The position numbers were made by a program, and so were the translations under genes. From the NCBI GenBank assembly GCA_902702965.1, contig CACRXP010000002.1, forward strand, positions 4,105,859 to 4,169,858: DNA of 64,000 bases, given 5' to 3'. The stretch is from Spirometra erinaceieuropaei (taxonomy: Eukaryota > Platyhelminthes > Cestoda > Diphyllobothriidea > Diphyllobothriidae). This document shows positions 55,301-64,000 of this stretch, one piece after another (within the stretch, counting starts at the first letter, position 1; each line of letters starts with the position of its first letter). A model generated the notes under the pieces. The model did not search any database, was not told the DNA's origin, and was given only the letters and a program-made list of their open reading frames with translations.

Positions 55301-56152
55301 AAACTAAATCCTAAGCCGCAACAGGACGTGCAGATCCCGTAACCTGATCGTTGAACGATCTGTCAGTGATAGCTATGCTTATAACACCTACAGGCTTCCA
55401 GAGAATCTGAGAGATAAACCAACAGAGGAAATGAAGCACCATTTATGAAAAATGAAAAATTTGCTATCAGGGGCACGTGGGAAACCGCTGCGCACAATTA
55501 ATACCCGTGACCGCAGCCAATGGTCATAAAGCTGAGGGCAGAGTGCCTTCTGATGATATACCTGAGTAAACGAGGTGAAGTAAGAGGGCGACTCGGACCA
55601 GGCCTCAACTACAGCTTCCGCCTTTGTGGTGGGTGAAGCCAGACTGTCTGAGGGCATGGAAGCGTCCAAGTAGTCACGTAGGATAAAGGCAGTCTGCTCA
55701 CCCCGCCATCGCCGCCTAACTGCCGGTAGGAGACAGTCCGTCCAGTACCAGGGCTGTGAATTCCTCTCAACACCCTGAGAGACCGCAGTATCTTTTCGGA
55801 TGGTCTGCACATCTCCCGACCAGGCAATGAGGTCGGCCGACTTCGGCCTCGGCGTCTGGCCATCTGTTCCAGCAGATTCCAGTTCGGGACTACGAACACT
55901 ACCCAGCACATCCACGGCAATGAGACGGGGAGTGAGGCTCAAGGTAGAGGAATGATGAGATGTTTCTTGAGCCCGGAAGAGAACAGAAGGCCAGAGAGGT
56001 GAACGGTCTGCTTGAATTACGGCACCCTCTTGGAGATTCCAAAAGTGAGTCCCAACCCAATTAGAGGCCGGACCGGCCTGCAGAAATATAAGTTCCTTGG
56101 AGCAGTTAAATTCCATTGTTTCTTTACCACTGCACTCGTCTTGGGGTCCCAT
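45828..56152 (-). CDS. MSTO1: Misato homologue (MSTO1/DML1), complete three-exon gene
   Basis: Exons on the minus strand are 56152-55562, 52070-51561 and 46388-45828, all in phase 0 with donors CAG/GTATAT and AAG/GTAATT. Together they make 553 codons plus stop, close to the roughly 570 of vertebrate MSTO1. The order matches the family: an N-terminal tubulin-like start (KELIFLQAGPASNWVGTHFW, then TPRLIAVDVLGSV), the central ELETRFRRLAEECDSPSGF and LLADSDSGFAGVALRLGEYV, the junction LTPTRKK/MLTLSFASFP, and a C-terminal helical region ending VEAYASQDG. In other animals Misato is a cytosolic tubulin/FtsZ-related protein linked to mitochondrial distribution and fusion and, in flies, chromosome segregation. 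The ATG at 56117 (MEFNCSKEL) is an alternative start. Confidence 0.92.
46389..47702 (-). other. Misato intron 2, left part, nothing recognised
   Basis: AT-rich intron with no recognised repeat domain. ORFs near 47027-47419 lack recognisable motifs. Confidence 0.45.
47703..47857 (-). repeat. tRNA-like repeat, copy B (arm of an inverted pair)
   Basis: Read on the minus strand, 47848-47763 folds as a tRNA-like body: GGCCTCG, an A box in TAGCTCAGGTGGTTAGAGC, anticodon arm GGCT/AGCC with loop GTACTAA, a long variable region and an exact B box GGTTCGAATCC. A TTTTT run follows almost at once (GAGTTTTTCACAG). The repeat continues beyond it (GGGTCAATATGAATTATTG), which shows DNA-level amplification. 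Position 1 of the acceptor stem mispairs. Confidence 0.8.
48691..48760 (+). mobile_element. Penelope-like 3' tail fragment with degenerate hammerhead segment
   Basis: CTTTGACAA stands in place of the core, stem II arms are AAGAGC/GCTCTT, and GAAACGTC is at 48722-48729 followed by TTAAATAAACC, a poly(A)-like signal. It matches the tail of the 43975-44560 element, including the core changes. Confidence 0.6.
49404..49535 (+). repeat. tRNA-like repeat, copy C (facing copy B)
   Basis: The body at 49429-49512 has TAGCTCAGGTGGATAGAGC, loop GTACTAA, a variable region and the exact B box. The 5' flank ATTAAACTCGCGTCGTCCGG is shared with copies D and E. Downstream GCATTTTTCACAGTTGGG keeps the T run. 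It is head-to-head with copy B across about 1.6 kb. Confidence 0.8.
50826..50994 (-). repeat. tRNA-like repeat, copy D (left arm of inverted pair)
   Basis: The minus-strand body at 50968-50886 has A-box-like TAGCTCAAGTGGTTAGAGC, loop GTACTAA and T arm GGGTTCGAATTCC with a one-base change in the B box. The outer flank matches copy B as far as AATTCATAGATATTTTGGC, and the inner flank is GGACGACTCGAGTTTAATCA. Confidence 0.8.
51134..51270 (+). repeat. tRNA-like repeat, copy E (right arm of inverted pair)
   Basis: The body at 51160-51242 has TAGCTCAAGTAGTTAGAGC, loop GTACTAA and an exact B box, with TTTTT three bases after the body. Together with copy D it forms an inverted repeat with arms of about 140 bp around a spacer of about 140 bp. 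Confidence 0.8.
51561..52070 (-). CDS. MSTO1: Misato exon 2
   Basis: Residues 198-367, from GAELFRPDSDAFDELETRF. They contain the most conserved family block (EECDSPSGFVLLADSDSGFA), then a QQRQQQQRRRR insertion, and end in LTPTRKK. The acceptor is GTCCATCAG and the donor AAAAAG/GTAATT. Confidence 0.92.
52071..53390 (-). other. Misato intron 1, right of exon 2, nothing recognised
   Basis: AT-rich, with ORFs below 70 codons. I see no repeat domain before the LINE fragment at 53.39 kb. Confidence 0.45.
53391..53665 (+). mobile_element. RTE-like LINE endonuclease fragment, degenerate
   Basis: With frame changes it reads RGVLGPPGFGRL, then CDDNGLLFLRNCAEH and LLANTLFCLPIR.TKA, and ends near DGWADHRIVVCR. 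This matches position by position the endonuclease frame at 63.6-63.87 kb. It lies in Misato intron 1 on the opposite strand. Confidence 0.85.
53666..55169. other. Misato intron 1, orphan ORF at 54367-54573
   Basis: Mostly unassigned. A plus-strand frame at 54367-54573 (68 codons: MGASFGEDEHTLMARPVELE, and later EVLNTEILRQERNRLRF) has protein-like composition with acidic and helical stretches. I recognise no family. Confidence 0.35.
55170..55255 (+). ncRNA. Hammerhead-ribozyme-like motif, family 2, copy 3
   Basis: Core CTGACGG (55193-55199) has its last A changed to G. Stem II is decayed, and GAAA is at 55214-55217. A perfect four-pair stem III follows (ACTG/CAGT around CCATCT), then the triplet GTC (55229-55231). 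Flanking TTGGGGTTGGGCATGGCTGG and CCCTTGTCTTTGTCGG mark the same dispersed repeat as at 31.9 kb. Confidence 0.4.
55562..56152 (-). CDS. MSTO1: Misato exon 1
   Basis: Residues 1-197. The start region MEFNCSKELIFLQAGP lines up with the MREVLTLQLGHFAG-type start of Misato proteins. The exon ends SYFTSFTQ before GTATAT, in phase 0. Confidence 0.9.
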
Positions 56153-57505
56153 CTACAATCTATTGGAAGTTAATTAAAGTCAGGACGGGGGGTAGACTAT
56201 AGAGAATAAACAATAAAGATGCCAGAGGAAAAGGCATTTTTGAAAAGGGTTACAAACGAGCAAAAAAGACACAAACGACATATTGTCGAGGTTGGCTAAA
56301 AAGTATAGCATGAGTCTGCCGCTTAAGAAAGCCTCAACGGTTGTCCAAGGCACGACGCAATGCTTCCGGACTGGAACAGGGGAGGATGCGTAAATAGACT
56401 GACAAAGTATCATTTAAGTTTGTTTTAATGCAATGTAATGCTGCTATGGCTCTGGTTACTAAAATAACCCGAAGAATGGATACTAACGCCTTTACACCCG
56501 TCTATTTGCAGTCAGTGGATAGGAAATAACCCAAAAAGATAAGCGCAGCGAACGGAAATGCCAAGCTCATGGATAAGATCTAGAGTTACACAAGTAGCCC
56601 ATTTCCATGAGCGGATTGTGAAGACGGAGGATTATAAGAGAGAAGCTCAGGAAAAAAAATTAAAAGTGCCGAAAAGCGAAGTTGACTACGCACGAGTGTT
56701 ACGTCTGATAATATCCCTAGACTGTATCAGGGGATCTGATTTCATCCATCGTAATGCCAGCATGGGTACTAGTTGTAAGCTTTCGGCTGGTGCCCATGCC
56801 AACGATACTGCAAATATACTAACAATTGTAAACCCCTGACTTCCTGATAGTAGCGTGTGAGGATTGCGTCGGTTTTTACGTTGGTGGATTTCAGTTCAAA
56901 CGTTCACATTAGATTCCGGACCGAGTCTGAAAAGGTTTGGGCCATGATTTCTGAGGAAATTGAAAAGCTTAGGTGTGGTTTCTTTCACAATCTGGACTCA
57001 GCTCAAATCAGCACAGACAGGACTGCGAGGGTCCAAATTACACTGAAAATTTTCCAAACACTGCGACTCAGACCCTCCGACCGTGTCTACACCCGGGATA
57101 AATGTCAGCCTCGGGGCAAATAAACCATGAGACGAAGACGAGTCTGCGGTGCACTTCACGAAGAGCCATTGTAAAGCTCTGGAGTGACTTTGAATGTAGT
57201 AGTGTATGTAGGGTTCGGCATCAAATCACCCTTGATCGTGGCAGTTTTATCTAACCTAGGATCTGTTAATACTTCGAAAAACAGTTAAAATTGTTGAAAA
57301 TAACTGTCTTTGAAAGATGCAGCGGAGTTCTGTGTGTCATACTCTCCATGTGAGTACGTTGAGTGGATTCTCAATGGCGCCGTTGAGCAAACATTAAAAG
57401 CGTGGTCGAACGCCATGAAATTCCTCGCTGGAATCGTCGCCAACCGAACCTGTTGCTGGAACTCTAGTTAGGACGTCATAAGCATGGGAAAAGTAATCAA
57501 CAGAT
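56153..57505. other. 5' flank of Misato and unassigned DNA
   Basis: Two plus-strand frames, 56558-56839 and 56857-57123, contain charged protein-like stretches (KTEDYKREAQEKKLKVPKSE; EKVWAMISEEIEKLRCGF) but no family I know. The Misato promoter must lie just right of 56152; no TATA or initiator element can be assigned. Confidence 0.4.
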
Positions 57506-57689
57506 TTAAGTAGGCAATCCCCTCCTGTTGATATCTCTGTTTGATTGGCATACAATATCCAATGATTCCACCCTCACAACCGTTATACTTATCATTACAT
57601 GAAAATCCCTCGTCAACACGGGAAAAGCAGTCATAGTTTCTGACGAGTTACCGTCACAAAAACCTTTTTCATTATCTACCACCTTGATC

Positions 57690-57918
57690 ACTTTCGTGTC
57701 TGGCCTCTCCGACTAACATACGACAAGATGGAGTCCGTTTTTCGATTCACAAATGCATCAACCGTACTCAAAATGCTGCATTTGGGATAGATTTGAGAAG
57801 ACTGTTTTAAAAAATCCAAAAATGGACACGTCTCTAAAAGCAAAATAATCAGTGTTGTTCGCCCTTGCAGTTCTGGATCCTGCCGCAGTAGCGTCTTCTT
57901 CAAAAGATCTAAGGTCAC
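57690..57918 (-). mobile_element. Possible Penelope-like reverse transcriptase fragment
   Basis: The minus-strand frame reads LDLLKKTLLRQDPELQGRTT and then LLETCPFLDFLK. It resembles the segment of Penelope RTs with a D.L...L..D..L..RTTL pattern followed by a leucine-rich helix. The match is short and the following motifs are missing. Confidence 0.4.
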
Positions 57919-58327
57919 ATAATATAGACAGGGTATATCGTCACTTTCGGAGCCATTGAGGCACCGAATTTTAATGCTCGCTAAACTAACCAGCAGATGC
58001 TGTTTGTCATTTAGGCATATTTTTGCACCACAAGACAGGAAAGCGATCCGGTGCCTTGCTCAAAACGGTGCCCATAGGTTTATGTCAACCATAGTCGGTG
58101 GACGATAGCAGTGTTACTTGCGTCCCGTCAGGCGCCCACTGCGACACAGCACGCAGTTGATCATCGATGGCGATGACGATCAATGTGTGCCCCACAGAGT
58201 GAGCGCAGTATGGATGACCTGCGAGTGCATTAGTCTGACTTGTGCAGCACCTACCGCAGTCTCTCCACCACCTGCCAGACTCCGACCGCAAGACAATGTC
58301 AACAGAACTAGTGGTGGGCCTGGTCGC

Positions 58328-58757
58328 AGTGGCAGACAAATTCAAGCAGCCTGTCTACGCGTGCTATGCACGACCTGATCGCTGCAAAATGCGCCAAGTT
58401 TTGCGGAAACAAGGGCGAGCTCCGATCTAACGTTTATGGGCGTCATAGAGGCCACACTAAGGAGTCGTTGGGCCTGAATCCTAGTCCGCAAACCAGTCAT
58501 CTCGTATGCACACACACAGTACTGGCCAAGATTACCGATGTTATTCAGTCAGCTGGCAGCCCTCCAAGTCGCGACTTTCGGTACATGGTGGTAATTCCAA
58601 GGCGGGTCGTGCCATGGGAATGGGTTAGCCACTCTCTCTTCTCTCTCCCACGCACCAGTCGACTGACCAAACCCGTCAACCAACTCGTGACGAAACTGGA
58701 CGCAGTGGCAGAGAAATTCGGAGAACCTGTCTACAGGTGCTACACACCACCTGGTCA
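58328..58757 (+). repeat. Diverged direct repeat of about 55 bp
   Basis: CGCAGTGGCAGACAAATTC...CCTGTCTACGCGTGCTA (58326-58370) recurs as CGCAGTGGCAGAGAAATTC...CCTGTCTACAGGTGCTA (58701-58741). The surrounding frames read AVADKFKQPVYACYA and AVAEKFGEPVYRCYT, so this may be a decayed coding repeat of a mobile element. Confidence 0.6.
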
Positions 58758-58839
58758 CTTTACTAGGATACATCAAAAGACACGCTTTTCGCTTAAGTAG
58801 GATGTGAATGTTCTAACATGCGAGGTTGCGCCAGTCATG

Positions 58840-60310
58840 ACGGCGACAGCGAAGCAAATAACATGCTTGCTGCAGAGTAAAGGTATGATTGATATATGTG
58901 ATGCGTGGTGTGGTAGGGGTTTCTGTGTAGCCTAGGAACGTGTGCGGGCAGGTAGGGTAAGGTGTGATGGAGTTTGAAGTGCGGTTTTATCGAAGATTTG
59001 CCTAGAGGTGCATATGACTGAATGTTCTTGAGCTGTGTGGGCAAATGGGGCTGATGTGGCAGGTGTATATTAGGGCTACTGGCATTGATACGTCAGTCTC
59101 GATGTAATGGATTCGCAAAAGCCCGAGCAGGCCAACGCGTCATGCAAATGTGCGGAGGCAGTAAGGACAGGATGGCTAGTGAGCTGGCGGTGGCCTAAGT
59201 GGCCACGATTGCCGTGATGGAGTTGATAGTGGTGACGATGGAAGAGTTTTCAGATGTAGAGAGTAGGTCTGTCGTGGTGAATTCCGGTGTCATGGACACG
59301 CACATGGCCAACCAGACCCGATGTTCAGATGCATTATAAGCAGAAGAGGCGCGTGTGACGGGACTACAGGTGCAGCCGCACGGGTCTTAATGCAATGGAT
59401 CCGGAGATGACCGTCTAGGCCCATGCGTGGTGAGAAACTGCGACCTTAATGGTGACAGGCCTGAAATGAGTCCGCGTTGTTGGTAGTGGAGGCAATGACG
59501 GTAATGTTTTGTAGGTCAATAGGAGTGTCCTCATTGATGTTGCTAGTGGTGGTGTGTTGTGAGATGAGAAGCAGGATGGTCATGCTAGCACTTCATTGAG
59601 TCCGCAGATGTCTAACGGAACCTACTATCTGCGCCTGGAATTTCTGTTGACAATGTGGACACGATGGCAGGGGTTGGGTGCTGGCGCCATTAGTCTGCGT
59701 ATCCCTGTTTGCCTTGGCAGCAATCGTTCGGTTAGCTTGGAAGATGGCTGCTCCAGTTTTTGCGGTAGTGCATCATGTCTTTCGACCTTGAATGAGGTCA
59801 TCTCAGGTGCTTGGGTGAGGTCTTCGAAGTTTTCTTGCAGCGACGCTTTTGTCCACCATGTCTGCGACCACCCATAGCTACGTCGCCGTATAATAATTGC
59901 TTGGGCAGGCGCTCGTTATCTATCCTCATCGTAACTGAATCTACCTCACCATGGCGTGGATATTGAGGACAACGTTTCTATCCAGGATCTGAATTCCTGG
60001 GGTCCTTTCCTGCTAGTTTATCTTCAATATTCTTCCAAAACAGCTGTGGTGAGGATAGTTGAGTCTTCTTTATTGGACTACATAAAGGGTCCACTATGTT
60101 CACAGTACAAAATCGTTTTAAGGGCATCAGACATCTACATCCTCGGTTTTGTGCTGCGTGTGATACCGCAACGGTCCTGGGCGGAATTCTTTAGCCGGTA
60201 GAAGGCTTAGCTGGCTTTAGAGATTCGATTTGCGATTTCATCATCGATTTTGGTGTTTCCTGAGATCGTACTCCCAAGGTATGCGAGAACGACGTACTGC
60301 CTACTTTATC
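58840..60310 (-). mobile_element. RTE-like LINE 3' half with C2H2-type finger tail, degenerate
   Basis: On the minus strand: YLGSTISGNTKIDDEIANRI (about 60.28 kb), AFYRLKNS, then after decay QPLPSCPHCQQKFQAQI followed by RHLRTQ (about 59.66-59.60 kb). Further finger remnants are GRSFSPRMGLDGHLRIHC near 59.44-59.38 kb, GLVGHVRVHDTGIHH near 59.31 kb, and SCPYCLRTFA with RVGLLGLLRIH near 59.17 kb. This is the end of an RTE-like element whose C terminus is a tandem finger array. Stops are frequent. Confidence 0.8.
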
Positions 60311-63300
60311 GATCTCAGTATCTGCGCGTTGGCGCGACGTGTCCAAAGCTCGCAGGTCCTCGCGACTAACTAGGTAGCCTGACCTTGAGGCATGACACTC
60401 AAACTAAACTCCACTTGCAGTCAGTAGCTGTCTCGTTTTCTGTCCAAAATCGAGCCATCATTCCTCGGATTTGACTTCGGAACTCCATAAGCGCCGTCCT
60501 ACCCAGGCACATACACGACTTGCTTCTGCTCTTCGGCGTTTGTCCTGAGTGTGACTGCCCCAATTACCGGGCGGTTCAATTAACCGGAATCCCCTGTACA
60601 GAAAGCACAGTTAAAAGACACTACCTTCGAGGGATTTGTTCGGCTTAGGCTACCTCAGTCACATGTAAACATGGGAGACAATCAGAGATCTGGATCAGAA
60701 AATAAAAACTCAGAGACTTGCCCAATCGACAGAGTGGGAGGCCACAAAGAAGTAGCTTGAGCCACTTCTTCTGGTGGAGAATGTAAAAACAACCCTGGTC
60801 TCGTATTGACCTGATTATCGAACATCTCGGCGAGCACCCCTTCTCTAGATGTCACTTCTCACTCAGACTAATATACCCCACAGTCCTTTCCATGCTTGTA
60901 TTGCCGTTCCTATCAAGCATAAGACAAGATATGAAAATGACATTTTATACCAAAGCATTCGAAACTCTCTACTGTCTACGATGAAGACCGCGAAAACGAC
61001 AACGAATGAGCGGCTCCGTTAACAGAGGTCACGAGTCTAAGTTGTTGCGGGTAAGCGGTGGTTGGGGATATACGCAGTAACGAGCTTTCTTGCTGTTGAT
61101 TTGTTGAAATCCGTCCAGGTGGGCGTCCGCGTTTATGGCGAGTGGGGCACCTGTATGTTCTGCCTTTTCTAATTTAAGACCGAAGACGAAGGAACTACTG
61201 CAGTAGTAACATCATGGATCTATGGATCAGGCTTCGTATGAAGTTACCAAGGCTGGGAGGGGTATGTCCATCTTAGCCAATAGTTTCATGTCGTCTCTTA
61301 GAAAAACATGTGTTACGCAAGTGTGACGGGACCCAACATAATGGAGCAGTCTGCGCATATATTACCTTTTTCGAGGAGGCGTAGAGTAAGATTCTGACTA
61401 GTTTGAAGAGGGAATGTGGAACCATTACAGAACACTGGGTCACCTGCAGATACTTACTACGAGTAAATTAAGTCCCCTTATAGAGTGTACTAAATAGCGA
61501 GATTCGCGTAACCGAGTGCACTAAACCTGCACTCAATTAGACAGTTCTGGATGGATAAAAGAACACTTCTGGGCACGCTTAAAGAGAAAAAATAGAGGAA
61601 ATAACTTAAAGGGGGTAATATGAGTTTTTGTAAAAGTAGTGAGCAACTCACAAAAAAACAAGGGAGTGATCGCCGACGGCAAGCCTCTCATGCGATTCTT
61701 CCGCCTCATTTTTAGATTAGCTAAAGAATCCATTCTCGATTAGCTGCTCAATTTGTAGGAAAGGTGATTTCCAAAGTCCAGACGCCAGTTTTCTTCGACT
61801 CCCTTCTGTGAAATAACAACAACGTTCCCGTTTTCCACTGGATAAGTTAAAATGCTGGGCAAAGGATTAAAGTGTATAAAGGTGTATGAAACGTGCAAGA
61901 GTGGATTAGGGAAAGGGTTAAGCAGTCTTTATTGAGTTACTTAATATACGACCTTAGTTGGTTTTAGTTTGCTAAGATTTGCCTGCAGTTGGTTTATTAA
62001 TCTGTTTATAGTCAAGTGCCCTAGTAGCATTGAAAAGTTTATAAAGCTCCGGCCTGCGATCTTCTTCAATTCGTCTGAGTATGGCCCTCCCAATGTCAGC
62101 AACTCTCGTACTTTTTCTAACGACCCTCCGGTCTTATTGCACTGGCGGCCGATTTGCCAACGTGGTCGCATATGTTCGAAAATTGTGGTCCTCATGTAAA
62201 ATTTATTGATAAGACTTTAACGGACATATAATCTAAGTAGGAGAATTTGTCAATTCGTTAGTACCCCCGCACAACTTTGTGAGCATTGTATAAATTGCAA
62301 GTAGCCCCCGTAAGTTGTGATTAGTATGTTCGTGTTGGACTGAAAAAGCCACTGCGCAGGCAAGTAGACAGTGGATTCATAGGCGCAGACAGTTTCATAT
62401 CTTGCTGTAGATGGTTTGTCTCTTTATCGTAAGACGAGAGTTGAACTGAGGCCCATTTTAGGTTGTACCATAAAGTCGTTTGTTAGTAACCTATTTGTCA
62501 TTTTCACGTACTATGAAAACGGCAAACCGCCTAATGTATAAGTGTTTTTCAAACACCTGAAAGACGAAATAATTGTCCTCAAAGTGAAAGGGTTTCGATT
62601 CACTAATGATGCAGGCAGGACGCGCGTACGCATAGCTAGTATTATTTGCGATGCACCCGCGTGAGCCTTCGTTGAGCAGGTTAAGCGCGTTAATTCATAT
62701 TATGGCTGTGAGCATTGTACGACTGTTGGAACATATGTAGGAAAATTGTTTACGTCGAGGAAGATGAGAAGGAGGGAAAAGATGATTAATTTATACGACA
62801 GGAAAGTAAGCAGCATGAAGTGGGTTCGACGCTATCTGCCTGCTCTAAGTTCGGTTTTGTGTCCAGTCTTCCTCTAATTGCACGGCACCTTTTATACTTA
62901 GGTATGTTGAGGAAGCTAATTCGTTTATGGGTTAAGGATTACCGGTGAAAGGTTACTCAGAGGAAGCCATTAGCGTTATCCTCATAGAAACTAAGACTGT
63001 AAATCGCTTAGCTCCAAACAGCTACCTAACCACGAATTTAACCTATGATGCTCATTCTGTCAAGTCACGTTTCCAGCATAACAGCACGTCGGATAATTAA
63101 TGTCGCACCTCTAAGAATTTCAAGAGTTCTTGTCGAAGGACGATGGTGGACAGCTTAACAGTTCCCAAATCAGAAGACCGGGAAGATAGTTAGACTGAAA
63201 AATCTTTACTGAAACAGAGGGTGCACAGGCATCGCCGCAGGCCTTTGTAGCTACCGTTATAACTAGTCAAGTGGCAGCCGAAATTCATGAGTGCAAACTT

Positions 63301-63374
63301 CGTCCGGCTGCAACCAGTCGATAAAGAGACAGATATCGATCGGCATCACGGCATTGCAAACCGGAGGTCGAGTC
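60311..63374. other. Unassigned intergenic DNA
   Basis: Mostly AT-rich with ORFs below 90 codons. No recognised motif was found on either strand. Confidence 0.45.
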
Positions 63375-64000
63375 ATGCGTATTAGGAACGATCGCCTGAT
63401 GAGCCTCCGCCTGCCTCTCTGGGGAGGCAAATTCGCCACCATCATCAGCGCCTACGCTCCGACGATGACCAGTTCCGACGCCGTCAGAGACAAATTCTAC
63501 GAGGACCTGCACGCCCTCTTGGCGACTGTGTCGAAGGCGGACAAGTTGATTGTCCTTGGTGACTTCAACGCCCGCGTCGGCACAGACCATACTGCCTGGA
63601 GGGGAGTGCTGGGTCCTCACGGTCTCCGCGGCTCCAACGACAACGGCCTGCTTCTCCTCCGCACCTGCGCAGAACACCGCCTCATCCTGACGAACACGTT
63701 CTTCTGTCTGCCGGAGCGAGAGAAGGCCACCTGGAGGCATCCTCGGTCGCGTCAGTGGCACCTGCTGGACTATGTCCTCGTCCGGAGGCGAGATCAGCGG
63801 GACGTGCTGGTGACGAAGGCGATCGCGGGTGCTGATGGGTGGACCGATCACCGCCTCGTCATCTCGAAGATGCGTATTCGCCTACAGCCTCGCAGGAGAC
63901 CTCAAGGTAAGCGACCCCCAGGTAAGCTGAATGTTGCTTTGTTGTCTTTGCCTGCTCACCGTCTCCATTTCAGCAATGAGCTAGCTCAACGGCTAGACAA
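63375..64000 (+). mobile_element. RTE-like LINE endonuclease domain, open frame running off the window
   Basis: From ATG 63375 the frame is open to the last base (208 codons): [20 protein letters not shown], then [83 protein letters not shown] and [24 protein letters not shown], the W-H-P-R-S block, LDYVLV and SDH-like TDHRLV are the apurinic-type nuclease motifs. The first part of the nuclease is missing or scrambled upstream of 63375. It is the best preserved mobile element here, but truncated at 5'. Minus-strand ORFs opposite it are shadows. Confidence 0.9.

Noticed and set aside
63285..63851. 188-codon minus-strand ORF
   Set aside because: It is the antisense shadow of the plus-strand RTE endonuclease frame, whose motifs are unmistakable.

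Overview
The window reads as nuclear DNA of a repeat-rich flatworm, most likely a tapeworm of the diphyllobothriidean type; the order is my inference. Reasons: split genes with GT-AG introns, very short introns (33-45 bp) beside introns of several kb, and decayed retroelements of kinds I associate with cestode genomes (an RTE-like LINE whose tail carries C2H2-type fingers, and Penelope-like elements with GIY-YIG ends). There is no operon, plasmid, phage or CRISPR structure.

Three host genes can be assembled. (1) 1-6821, plus strand: the 3' part of TCERG1, nine exons with all six FF domains, stop at 6819-6821 and a poly(A) signal at 6993. (2) 12051-42036, plus strand: a TACC-family gene rebuilt from eight exons whose reading phases close exactly (1116 codons with stop). 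A long disordered Ser/Thr/Pro-rich exon is followed by the conserved C-terminal coiled coil. (3) 56152-45828, minus strand: a complete three-exon Misato (MSTO1/DML1) gene of 553 codons, convergent with TACC. Nearly everything else is intron or intergenic DNA.

Region by region: 7-12 kb is intergenic with a 1 kb element bearing long terminal inverted repeats. 12.2-23 kb (TACC intron 1) holds a (TAC)n array and a dead LINE. 23.4-28.6 kb holds a CT-rich tract and a Penelope-like element with one in-frame stop. 30.6-33.7 kb holds (TA)n and hammerhead-like motifs. 33.9-37.3 kb holds a roughly 1 kb tandem duplication. 37.5-41.2 kb holds a 206-bp tandem repeat and a second long-TIR element that contains a Penelope tail. 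42-45.8 kb is the TACC/Misato gap with another Penelope remnant. The Misato introns hold tRNA-like inverted repeats and a LINE endonuclease fragment. 57.5-64 kb is LINE and Penelope debris ending in an open RTE endonuclease frame that leaves the window.

The most interesting structures are (a) two sequence families with type I hammerhead ribozyme architecture, with compensatory stem II changes between copies; (b) tRNA-like modules, each followed by a T5 run, placed as arms of inverted repeats; and (c) a pair of related long-TIR elements. All calls come from reading the sequence and from remembered family features; no search or folding program was run.
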